From contig DYKH01000182.1 of assembly GCA_020722685.1 (NCBI GenBank), positions 1-9,548 of the forward strand: DNA of 9,548 nucleotides, in the 5' to 3' direction. How positions within the stretch are numbered: position 1 is the stretch's first letter; every line of letters begins with the position of its first letter. Source of the stretch: Caldithrix sp. GTDB lineage: Bacteria; KSB1; UBA2214; DYKH01. Below are positions 1 through 6,050 of the stretch, piece by piece. Made by a program: the position numbers and the translations under genes. Under the pieces are notes generated by a model. It saw only the letters and a program-made list of their open reading frames with translations. It was not told where the DNA came from and searched no databases.

Positions 1-295
1 AGGCATAGATGCTGCCCAATTCATGCAACTGAACGGCATTGTCTTTCGAGAAGGCATAAATGCTGCCCAACTCGTGTAGTTGTGCTGAAGATCGTTGCTG
101 GTCGATATTTAGATCCAGCGCTGGAGCCGTTGAACTTTCTAACGGTCCAGAAGCGACGTCGACGGTTTCGGCAGAAGCTGCGGCTTTAGTCTGGGCTTGA
201 TAGCGAACAGCTTGTTCCGCGTTGATTGGAGCTTGGGCTATGGCCACAGTAACCCAAGCGAGAAGAACAAGCGCCCACAAAGCGTGCTTCGCCAC
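1..295 (-). CDS. Secreted repeat protein, 5' part (runs off left edge)
   Basis: I do not recognise the family. The start is GTG at 293-295, chosen because AAAGGAGGTG (301-310) sits at ideal spacing and no better start exists. Residues 1-20 (MAKHALWALVLLAWVTVAIA) form a basic then hydrophobic stretch ending in an AxA-like cleavage site before QAP, so export across the inner membrane is likely. Residues 21-70 are Ala/Gln/Ser-rich linker. From Q72 a 17-residue unit begins, QLHELGSIYAFSKDNAV, and its second copy (QLHELGSIYA) is cut by the window edge. The reading frame is open for all 98 visible codons. The repeat suggests a surface or periplasmic repeat protein, but function cannot be inferred. 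That the gene is real is well supported by the ribosome site, the signal peptide and the synonymous-only divergence between repeats. Confidence 0.8.
   Translation of the reverse strand, partial: MAKHALWALVLLAWVTVAIAQAPINAEQAVRYQAQTKAAASAETVDVASGPLESSTAPALDLNIDQQRSSAQLHELGSIYAFSKDNAVQLHELGSIYA
2..82 (-). repeat. 51-bp in-frame tandem repeat (17 aa), second copy cut by window edge
   Basis: Unit 1 spans 32-82 and unit 2 starts at 31 and continues past base 1. Across the ten comparable codons the encoded residues are identical (QLHELGSIYA). The DNA differs at Gln, Leu, His, Glu and Ile codons, all silently. Confidence 0.85.
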
Positions 296-335
296 TAACG
301 CACCTCCTTTCACGAATAGTGAAGAGCCATTGTCA

Positions 336-364
336 TTTATCGCAAATTCACTCTTCCAATGCAA
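336..364 (-). promoter_or_regulatory. Possible sigma70 promoter of the secreted repeat protein
   Basis: Read on the minus strand, TTGCAT (359-364) and GATAAA (336-341) are separated by 17 bases. This would start a transcript about 35 bases before the GTG at 295. Both boxes are imperfect matches, so this is a modest call. Confidence 0.35.
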
Positions 365-379
365 ACGACGGAAGAGTGA
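348..379. repeat. 10-bp perfect inverted repeat upstream of the secreted repeat protein
   Basis: TCACTCTTCC (348-357) and GGAAGAGTGA (370-379) are exact reverse complements separated by 12 bases. The loop contains the putative -35 box (359-364). It could be an operator or an RNA hairpin. It does not match the CIRCE consensus. Confidence 0.6.
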
Positions 380-636
380 GAGATGCCAGAGTAAACACAG
401 ACAGGGATGGTTGGCAACGGTTACGTTTTGCATGATGGTGAATCGCCACGAACATCGGCGCGCAGGCCGGAAACGCTGAATCCCTTACCTACAATTTTGT
501 ACTTTTCTGATACAGATCCGCGATAATGTTCGATGATAAATCACAATTTGGATATTATCAAAGCGTGAAGCGATTACACTATTGAAATGGCAAATGCCAT
601 ACCAGTCTATATCGTCAACAAAAGGCGAATTCAATT

Positions 637-1045
637 GCAAAAATGATTTTGCCAGAGAAGAGCTTGTCTCTTCTTGTTAAGGTCTGGAATAGTAATGGTG
701 GAAAGCCCAAAGAATGCTGCACAAACTGATTGTTGCTTGACTTGCGGCTGCTGAGTTGCATCGTCAACTGTTCCAAAATGCGAGAAAGCAACTGAGTGAA
801 ACCACAACAGTGTGACTTACTGTATTTTGCAGGTCTTGAAGCCTGGTTCGAGCGTTCTTTCCGCACCTAAACCGACACTGATTCGACGGAAGTCAGAGGG
901 TTTCTGCTAAGAGAACTGTTCGAACCAACCCCGAGCGCGGGCGCAACAATGATGCAGTTCAAATCGAGGTTGGAGGATACAATTGATTGTATCAGTCTTT
1001 GTCCCCTAATTTTGCTCTTGCGTCCTTCATGAAACGTTCAAGAAC
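637..1045 (-). ncRNA. Candidate structured transcript in a gene-free stretch (296-1201)
   Basis: No convincing protein gene lies between 296 and 1201. A strong minus-strand promoter (1052-1080) should start transcription near 1045. The predicted RNA contains a composite stem: TGGTTCGA (927-920) pairs with TCGAACCA (851-844), and just inside it GTTCT pairs with AGAAC. Further in, AAACC/GGTTT and CTGA/TCAG can pair. A CCCG-CGCT-CGGG hairpin lies just 5' of this stem. Near 656-674 there is a 7-bp hairpin (AGAAGAG/CTCTTCT, 5-base loop), followed by GCAAAA-TCAT-TTTTGC at 637-652, a possible 3' end. It matches none of RNase P RNA, tmRNA, 6S or SRP RNA by the conserved motifs I know. The 3' boundary is a guess. 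A leader of the downstream secreted protein is the main alternative. Confidence 0.3.
976..993. repeat. 18-bp palindrome GATACAAT-TG-ATTGTATC
   Basis: Two perfect 8-base arms with a 2-base centre, lying about 50-70 bases downstream of the predicted start of the 1052-1080 promoter. The short centre is typical of a dimeric repressor operator and too tight for an RNA hairpin loop. No regulator gene is visible nearby. Confidence 0.6.
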
Positions 1046-1051
1046 TGAACA

Positions 1052-1080
1052 AATATATCTTATAAAAGACATTTTGTCAA
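1052..1080 (-). promoter_or_regulatory. Near-consensus sigma70 promoter with no gene directly downstream
   Basis: On the minus strand TTGACA (1075-1080) and TATATT (1052-1057) are separated by exactly 17 bases. This is one base from perfect consensus and the best promoter in the window. It lies downstream of the tRNA terminator, so it is not the tRNA promoter. Confidence 0.7.
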
Positions 1081-1201
1081 GTGATTTTTTTTCTCTCCGG
1101 CGTCTATTTTGCGAGCACGAACCGAGGCTTGCGGTCTTGAGTTATGAAGATGGGTAGGCTGGGGTAAGCCCGGCCAAAATAGCCGGCAGCCGCGAGAATA
1201 G

Positions 1202-1230
1202 AAAAAGCCAATACCATCAGGTATTGGCTT
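1202..1230 (-). terminator. Rho-independent terminator after tRNA-Pro
   Basis: AAGCCAATACC and GGTATTGGCTT (1220-1230 and 1205-1215, read on the minus strand) form an 11-bp perfect stem with the loop TGAT. The stem ends in a T tract that continues to 1202. It begins 8 bases after the tRNA CCA end. Confidence 0.85.
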
Positions 1231-1237
1231 GAAATGT

Positions 1238-1315
1238 TGGTCGGGGCGCTGAGATTTGAACTCAGGACTTCCTGGTCCCAAACCAGGCGCGCTAGCCGGA
1301 CTGCGCTACGCCCCG
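1238..1315 (-). tRNA. tRNA-Pro (anticodon UGG), CCA encoded
   Basis: The cloverleaf folds completely. The acceptor CGGGGCG pairs with CGCCCCG. The D arm is GCGC/GCGC. The anticodon stem CCUGG/CCAGG holds the loop UUUGGGA, giving anticodon UGG, which reads CCA and other CCN proline codons. The T arm is CUGAG-UUCAAAU-CUCAG. The discriminator is A and the 3' CCA is genomically encoded (1238-1240). It is a single gene, not part of a tRNA cluster, and is followed by its own terminator. Confidence 0.97.
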
Positions 1316-1400
1316 CAGTGGTCCAGTAACTTAAATAGCTCAAGGTCACAGAACCGGAAATTTTGAAGCGAACGAAAAAACCTCGCAACGAAAAAAGCGG

Positions 1401-2000
1401 TCAAATCAGCTTCTGTTTTAAAAGCTCTCTCATTTTTGCCAATGCCAAGCCGCGATGGCTGATTTTGTTCTTTTGCTGCAGGTTCATCTCGGCAAAAGTT
1501 TGGCCGTATTGCGGTACAAAAAAGACTGGATCGTAGCCAAAGCCGTTCTGACCCCGCTTCTCCGTGAGGATCATTCCCTCACAGCAGCCTTCTACGGTCT
1601 CTATTTTGCCATTGTGCGCCAGAGCCATAACGCATCGAAATCGTGCACCTCGTAATGGCGGAGGAACATCCTTCATCTGCTGAAGCAGTTTGCTGACATT
1701 GTCATCATAGGTGGCGTTCTCCCCCGCGTATCGGCTGCTGTAAACTCCGGGCTTGCCGTTCAAGGCGTCGACTTCTAAGCCGGTATCATCCGCCAAGGCG
1801 GGCAGGCCTGAAGCTTTCGACAAAATGGAGGCCTTTTTGATTGCGTTGCCGGTTAGCGAATCCTGATCCTCATCAATCTCAGTCAGCCCGGCGACATCCG
1901 TCAGCGAGATGATCTCGACATCCAAGTCTGCCAAAGCGTGTTTTATTTCTGCTACTTTGTCGAGATTCTGAGTTGCCAGTAAAAGCTTGAAGTGACTCAT
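1401..2000 (-). CDS. rdgB: XTP/dITP diphosphatase (RdgB/HAM1 family)
   Basis: This enzyme hydrolyses the non-canonical purine triphosphates XTP, dITP and ITP to monophosphate plus pyrophosphate in the cytoplasm, keeping deaminated bases out of DNA and RNA. At 199 residues it is of normal family length. Visible hallmarks are the N-terminal TQNLDK (10-15, triphosphate binding), ADDTGLEVDAL (70-80) with the acidic catalytic/metal residues D71 and D72, GVYSSRYAGE (85-94), the base-recognition motif GFGYDPVF (153-160), and KNKISHRG (177-184). The ATG at 1998-2000 is the only sensible start. Its ribosome site is weak, and translation may depend partly on the small zinc-ribbon gene ending 21 bases upstream, with which it is probably co-transcribed. 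tRNA-Pro lies downstream on the same strand. Confidence 0.96.
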   Translation of the reverse strand: MSHFKLLLATQNLDKVAEIKHALADLDVEIISLTDVAGLTEIDEDQDSLTGNAIKKASILSKASGLPALADDTGLEVDALNGKPGVYSSRYAGENATYDDNVSKLLQQMKDVPPPLRGARFRCVMALAHNGKIETVEGCCEGMILTEKRGQNGFGYDPVFFVPQYGQTFAEMNLQQKNKISHRGLALAKMRELLKQKLI

Positions 2001-2021
2001 CGAGCAGTGGACAAAAGGATC

Positions 2022-2219
2022 TCAGCCGAATATCTCTTTGTCAGTGCATTTGCAGAGCCCCACGTTCTTTTCAACGAAGCGCCAGCTATTCTTCGCATCG
2101 TTCTTTATCGTGTTCACAAATTTGATCGTATTCTGAACTTCACCGCAAACGGGGCAACGCCTATCCGGGGAATGCTGAGACTTGGCGACCTTGGCGGCGA
2201 AACTTCTGTCTTTTGCCAT
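2022..2219 (-). CDS. Small zinc-ribbon protein of unknown function, first gene of the rdgB unit
   Basis: A 65-residue protein with a basic N-terminus (MAKDRSFAAKVAKS) and two cysteine pairs, C22-P-V-C25 and C56-K-C58. The pairs are placed to bind one zinc in a ribbon fold. The start ATG at 2217-2219 is preceded by GGAG at 8 bases, and a promoter is visible further upstream (2255-2282). It ends 21 bases before rdgB. The composition, the ribosome site and the cysteine spacing support a real gene. I cannot assign a reaction. Lysine-rich zinc ribbons of this size often contact nucleic acid or ribosomes, but that is only a family-level impression. Confidence 0.8.
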   Translation of the reverse strand: MAKDRSFAAKVAKSQHSPDRRCPVCGEVQNTIKFVNTIKNDAKNSWRFVEKNVGLCKCTDKEIFG

Positions 2220-2254
2220 GAGTTTTCTCCACTATTTTTTAAAAAAGCGGCTTC

Positions 2255-2282
2255 AATTTAGTAAAAATCCGGTAAAAGTCAA
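2255..2282 (-). promoter_or_regulatory. Sigma70-like promoter for the zinc-ribbon/rdgB unit
   Basis: TTGACT (2277-2282) and TAAATT (2255-2260) are separated by 16 bases on the minus strand. The expected transcript starts about 30 bases before the ATG at 2219. Confidence 0.6.
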
Positions 2283-2367
2283 CGAAAATCCCCGGAGCGC
2301 AATAGAGGGAGCTGTGTGGTGGTGTGAGGCTATTCAGCGAGCACTTTGGCCAGCATGGCAAGAGCGG

Positions 2368-3621
2368 TCACTTGGCGAGCATGGAGCGAAGCACCGACAG
2401 CTCTTGCTCGATACTTCGAATGCGCATTAACAGAAACTCGTCGTTCAATCTTGAGGCAGCAGCACCTCGCCCCTTAGCCTCAACCTTGACTTTGCCGAAC
2501 AACGTCGGCGTGAAAGAGACCCCATCGTCTAAAGCCGGCACCGCATATCTCACTTGTGACTGCTTGGCTTGTTCGCCAATCCCGACCAGAAAAGACTGTG
2601 TCTGATATCCTCTTAGCACTTCCACCTTAATGGTTTCTCCAGGCTGTTGGGTCTTTACAAAATTGGCCAATTCGAGCGCCGCGCTGAATTTCTTTTCATT
2701 GACACTCATGATAATATCGCCCATTTTCAGACCCGCTCGCTGAGCCGGACTGCCCGGCTTTACTGAGTTGATGTGAATCCATCCCTGTCTGCCCGGCCAA
2801 TCACCCGCGGACACTCCAATCCATCCCTCCGTGGTGATTCGATTCTTGATAATGCTTTCGACTCTTTGGGCAATGGTATGCGCGGGATAGGCCAAAGCTC
2901 CTTCATCGCTGATGAAGGTAGAACCGCTTTGGAACTCGTCGGCTGCGGGGCTGATCAAAGCCGTTAGAATTCCCGCGAAGCCGCCTTTGACATTGAAGAT
3001 GGCGCCGCCGGCATTCCCGGCCGCAATGTTTGCAGAAAGCTGAATCATTCCATCGCTGCGAATACAGTTGACCATCCCCAGAGCAACAGAGTGAGAAATG
3101 CCAAGTGAATTGCCGATGACAAGAAGCAGGCATCCGGAACCCAGGCCATCGGCGTTGCTGACGGCAACTGGATCGAGTTTCTGGTCGTCCACGCGGATGA
3201 CGGCCACGCCCGTGAGCGTATCGATTCCGACTTGAGTGCCGACATGTTCACTGCCGTCCGCCAATGTGATGGTGATGCTTTTGCTCCCTTGGACGATCAA
3301 AGCGCTGGTGATGACATGCGTCGAATCGAATACTATGCCGGAGCCGATATTGGTCATTACGACAACACCGTCGATCTTGTCTGCGTCCGATTCCTTAAGC
3401 AGAGAATTCCGATTGGCTCCTTCTACGGAATATTCCATTTTTGCCGATACGGTTACCACCGACGGCTTGATCCTATTCACCAGATCATGGATTTCACGCT
3501 GCAGACTCTCCAAGACCGACAGCTCAGCCGGAATCACTTTGACAGGGAATGCTGCCATTGTCGCGGTTATAATGAGTATGAGTAAAGGCTTTGTGGTTTT
3601 CATCGATTTGAACGCTACCAT
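2368..3621 (-). CDS. HtrA/DegP-like PDZ protein lacking the whole catalytic triad (predicted pseudoprotease)
   Basis: The layout is that of an S1C (HtrA) envelope protease: N-terminal signal or anchor (hydrophobic run near residues 11-32), a helical stretch resembling HtrA N-termini (RIKPSVVTVSA, 50-60), a trypsin-like double barrel (about 85-250), one PDZ domain (about 265-350, with GSPAQRAGLKMGDIIMSVN), and a C-terminal coiled-coil-like tail (392-417). The catalytic positions are all altered. The usual TNxHVV is TSALIV (L108 for His), DxxTDLAV is DTLTGVAV (G138 for Asp), and GNSGG is GNAGG (A204 for Ser). The surrounding family residues persist, so the fold is probably kept while proteolysis is lost. 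The start shown is the ATG at 3619-3621 with GGGTG upstream; the ATG at 3601-3603 (M7) would give a cleaner signal peptide. It lies 48 bases after the anti-sigma gene, the slot of mucD-type proteases in sigma-E operons. A binding or sensing role is inferred. Confidence 0.85.
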   Translation of the reverse strand: MVAFKSMKTTKPLLILIITATMAAFPVKVIPAELSVLESLQREIHDLVNRIKPSVVTVSAKMEYSVEGANRNSLLKESDADKIDGVVVMTNIGSGIVFDSTHVITSALIVQGSKSITITLADGSEHVGTQVGIDTLTGVAVIRVDDQKLDPVAVSNADGLGSGCLLLVIGNSLGISHSVALGMVNCIRSDGMIQLSANIAAGNAGGAIFNVKGGFAGILTALISPAADEFQSGSTFISDEGALAYPAHTIAQRVESIIKNRITTEGWIGVSAGDWPGRQGWIHINSVKPGSPAQRAGLKMGDIIMSVNEKKFSAALELANFVKTQQPGETIKVEVLRGYQTQSFLVGIGEQAKQSQVRYAVPALDDGVSFTPTLFGKVKVEAKGRGAAASRLNDEFLLMRIRSIEQELSVLRSMLAK

Positions 3622-3669
3622 GTCGCACCCAATAAATTGTTACTCTTTTTTTGCTTGGTGCAGTGTCAC

Positions 3670-4314
3670 TTAGAATCCAATCGAGGCATTTGCCTGCTTG
3701 ATATTCAAGCTTGGTCCCCGTGACCTGTAGAGGTTATTCTCTACGGTATCTTTCTGCATAGATGATAGTCGCCGCATGCCTTCGGAGGATAAGGCAATTC
3801 CCTCTCGGCGCAAGAGATCCTTTGGATTTATTTGCTTTAATCCCACATAGTGACTCATTCGGGTCTCAGGTTGGGTAGACTGTGTCGAATTGGATTGAGG
3901 GGGTTTGTTGGGGAGGATTTCTTCTACCACCAAAGGCTTGACAAATGAAGATGACGCGCCGTTTTGCTGGACAAAGAATCGGTCCAGAAAGATGCCCAAG
4001 CCGACAAAAAGGATCGCCGCCGCAGCATAGGCAGGGATTTGCCAAAGTCGGCCAGGATTGGGGAACCAGGCAAAAGGCCGCCTTTGATTGAGCTCCTTCC
4101 GTAAGCGGGCGTGTAGCATCAAATCGAAGGACGGCGTCGTTTTGGCGCGCGCGAGCAGAGGCAGGCGTTTCGTCAGTCGCCTAATTTGCAGAGCTTTTTT
4201 CTGGCAGGTTGGACACAAGTTCTCGTGCTCCTCCATAAAAGCCTGCTCCGCTTTTAGCAAATCTCCATCTATGTAGCTCGAAATGTTCTTGAGAAATTTG
4301 TCACAATTGTTCAT
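3670..4314 (-). CDS. Transmembrane anti-sigma factor with N-terminal zinc (ZAS/zf-HC2) domain
   Basis: The protein should bind and hold the neighbouring ECF sigma factor at the inner membrane. Numbering from the chosen ATG (4312-4314), the cytoplasmic N-terminal domain carries the ZAS signature H30-x3-C34-x2-C37 (HENLCPTC). A single hydrophobic segment follows (about residues 96-113, IPAYAAAAILFVGLGIFL), then a periplasmic part of roughly 100 residues with a Pro/Gln/Ser/Thr linker. I preferred this ATG over the in-frame GTG two codons earlier because GAGAGG is spaced 5 bases from the ATG and would overlap the GTG. At 214 residues it is typical for the family. It starts 42 bases after the sigma gene and the two are certainly co-transcribed. 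The periplasmic part has no obvious sensor domain. Confidence 0.92.
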   Translation of the reverse strand: MNNCDKFLKNISSYIDGDLLKAEQAFMEEHENLCPTCQKKALQIRRLTKRLPLLARAKTTPSFDLMLHARLRKELNQRRPFAWFPNPGRLWQIPAYAAAAILFVGLGIFLDRFFVQQNGASSSFVKPLVVEEILPNKPPQSNSTQSTQPETRMSHYVGLKQINPKDLLRREGIALSSEGMRRLSSMQKDTVENNLYRSRGPSLNIKQANASIGF

Positions 4315-4356
4315 TAGCACCTCTCTTGATTTGATCCGTCTCAGGATGGCGCGTGT

Positions 4357-4956
4357 TTAGCTACCTCCTCTATCCATGATATCTTCCAGCTTGGCTTGCA
4401 GCTTCAGCCGAGCTCGGTTGACTCGGGACTTGACGGTACCTAACGGTATTTTCATGATCGCCCCGACTTCCTCATAAGAAAGCTCTTGAATGTCTCGAAG
4501 AATGATGATTTGTCTGAATCGCGGCGGCAATTCCTCAATAGCGCGCTGGATAATCTCTTCTTTCAACGAGCCGTCGACGTCCCGCTCGATATTAGCCTGC
4601 ACATCCTCGATCTCGTATTCTCTTTCATCGTAGCTCAGGTCCGCTATCGAAACCAGTTTTCTGCGTTTCCGTTTCCGTAATTCCGTTTTTGCCAGATTGC
4701 CGGCGATGGTATAAATCCAGGTGGAGAATTTGGCAATCCGCCGGTAAGCATGCTTGTTCAAATACAGTCGCAAGAACGTCTCTTGAACGACATCCTGAGC
4801 TTCTTCGATATTGCCCAAAAAGCGAAATGCAAAGTTCAAGAGTTGATCCTTGTATCGCTGCACGATCAAGTCATAAGCATACAGATTGCCCTCTTGAAAT
4901 TGCCTTATCAGTTCTTCATCGTCGATGCTTGGTTCTGTTGATAATTGTTTACCCAT
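4357..4956 (-). CDS. ECF-family RNA polymerase sigma factor (sigma-E/SigW-like)
   Basis: An alternative sigma factor that directs RNA polymerase to envelope-stress-type promoters. It has 199 residues with only the two ECF core domains. Region 2 lies at about 24-95 and includes NIEEAQDVVQETFLRLY (49-65) and the -10-melting segment FSTWIYTIAGNLAK (77-90). Region 4 lies at about 133-185 and includes LPPRFRQIIILRDIQELSYE (143-162) and a helix-turn-helix ending GTVKSRVNRARLKL (173-186), which reads the -35 element. It starts at ATG 4954-4956, 55 bases after holA, and is followed at once by its anti-sigma factor. Activity is therefore expected to be controlled by anti-sigma release at the membrane. 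The ribosome site is weak, so expression may be low or coupled to upstream genes. Confidence 0.96.
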   Translation of the reverse strand: MGKQLSTEPSIDDEELIRQFQEGNLYAYDLIVQRYKDQLLNFAFRFLGNIEEAQDVVQETFLRLYLNKHAYRRIAKFSTWIYTIAGNLAKTELRKRKRRKLVSIADLSYDEREYEIEDVQANIERDVDGSLKEEIIQRAIEELPPRFRQIIILRDIQELSYEEVGAIMKIPLGTVKSRVNRARLKLQAKLEDIMDRGGS

Positions 4957-5011
4957 CAGGTACCCAGGCTTTCAACCCTGTTGCTGAATAAAAGTTCCAA
5001 ACCAATTTTTG

Positions 5012-6010
5012 TCATAAGACGTAGAGCCGGAACATGAGTTCCTCGATGATAAGTTTAGGCTTCTGATAGCTTGTCTTCAAATGCTGATCTGCTTCCAATA
5101 GCAGAAAAAAGGCATCGCGCAATTGCGCTTGATTGTACTTTGTCGCTTGCTGCAGGTAATGGTCCAGAAAAAACGGATTCAGATTGAGCCTTTTGGCCAT
5201 GTCGGCGCTTCCCATACGTTGCGCCTTGAACCCTTTCAGTTTGGCTAAAATCGTAAAATGCCGGCTTAGCATGGCCAATATTCCCACTGGTGTTTCTCCT
5301 ATTTGCAGCATTCGGCCCAATATCTTCAAGCCGTGCGAAATATTCTTGTTGCCAATGGCATCACAGAGATCGAAAACCGTGAACTGTTTTGACATGCCGA
5401 TAACCGCCGCCACATCGTCTTCTTCGATTTTTTTGCGCGGACCCAAGTTTAGGCTGATCTTGTCGATTTCTGTACTTAGGCTTCGCAGCGAATTGCCGAC
5501 GCTTGCATGCAAGAGTCGAATGGCCGGTTCAGAAATGGTCATTTGCCGCTCAGCCAAATGCGCAACGATCCACTTTGGAATGTCGCGATCATAAAGCGGC
5601 CTTGCCTCTACGGTGGTGCTGCCTTTTTCGATGGCCGCCAACTTGGATTTGCGCAAATCTACTTTTTCGGCTGTCAAGATAAGGCAGGTTGTGGGCAAAG
5701 GATTCTTTATGTACTTGGCCAGCATCTCGATGCTCTGAGCCGAAAGTAAGGTAAAGCTTTTCACCAGCACAACGCGCCGTGCGGCCATCATAGGATAGGA
5801 GGAGGCGATGGCCATAATTTTTCCGCCGTCAACTTCGTTGCCATAAAGCACGTCGAGGTTAAAGTCTTCCGTACCCGGCGCTATGGCAGCCTTGAGAATA
5901 TTTGTACAAAGCTGTTCGGTGAGAAAATCTTCCTCGCCATAAAAAAGGTAGACCGGATCAAAATGACCGCGCCTCCAGTCTTGCAGAACTTTGTCAAAGC
6001 CGACCTTCAC
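5012..6010 (-). CDS. holA: DNA polymerase III, delta subunit
   Basis: The delta subunit opens the beta sliding clamp within the clamp-loader complex during chromosome replication. The 332-residue length is typical. The N-terminal domain has the family signature YLFYGEEDFL (21-30) and, further on, YPMMAARRVVLVK (72-84). The middle has LRSLSTEIDKISL (175-187), the lid/helical segment found in delta proteins. The C-terminal collar includes LLLEADQHLKTSYQKPKLIIEE (303-324; EADxxLK is the conserved part). The start is GTG at 6008-6010 with GAGGA 6 bases upstream; no in-frame ATG lies near. It begins 40 bases after the C26 hydrolase gene and ends 55 bases before the sigma factor, so this housekeeping gene seems to share a transcript with a stress-response module. 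Confidence 0.95.
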   Translation of the reverse strand: MKVGFDKVLQDWRRGHFDPVYLFYGEEDFLTEQLCTNILKAAIAPGTEDFNLDVLYGNEVDGGKIMAIASSYPMMAARRVVLVKSFTLLSAQSIEMLAKYIKNPLPTTCLILTAEKVDLRKSKLAAIEKGSTTVEARPLYDRDIPKWIVAHLAERQMTISEPAIRLLHASVGNSLRSLSTEIDKISLNLGPRKKIEEDDVAAVIGMSKQFTVFDLCDAIGNKNISHGLKILGRMLQIGETPVGILAMLSRHFTILAKLKGFKAQRMGSADMAKRLNLNPFFLDHYLQQATKYNQAQLRDAFFLLLEADQHLKTSYQKPKLIIEELMFRLYVL

Positions 6011-6050
6011 GGATGATCCTCATTCGACGGATGTGGTTTGTTTTTCATGT

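Noticed and set aside
222..479. Plus-strand frame of 85 codons over the start of the secreted repeat protein.
   Set aside because: It overlaps the well-supported minus-strand start, signal peptide and promoter region.
587..600. Palindrome ATGGCA-AA-TGCCAT.
   Set aside because: Six-base arms are expected by chance at this scale, and nothing nearby gives it a role.
585..730. Two overlapping short plus-strand frames (MANAIPVYIVNKRRIQLQK, then MILPEKSLSLLVKVWNSN).
   Set aside because: Nineteen and 28 codons, no ribosome site, no recognisable family; too little to call a gene or a remnant.
615..866. Open frame of 83 codons on the minus strand in the gene-free region.
   Set aside because: It starts with GTG without a ribosome site, and its composition and residue order look random. 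It overlaps the proposed structured RNA.
1060..1388. Two minus-strand frames of 73 and 94 codons.
   Set aside because: Both run through tRNA-Pro and its terminator, so they are not genes.
3232..3673. Plus-strand frames of 117 and 145 codons opposite the HtrA-like gene.
   Set aside because: Antisense shadows of a clear coding region; no ribosome site or protein features.
4970..4998. GGAAC (4994-4998, minus) followed 17 bases later by GTTGAAA, resembling an autoregulated ECF promoter ahead of the sigma gene.
   Set aside because: The -10 part departs from the usual GTC/TCTGA type, and the start would fall only a few bases before the ATG. Five bases alone are too short to trust.
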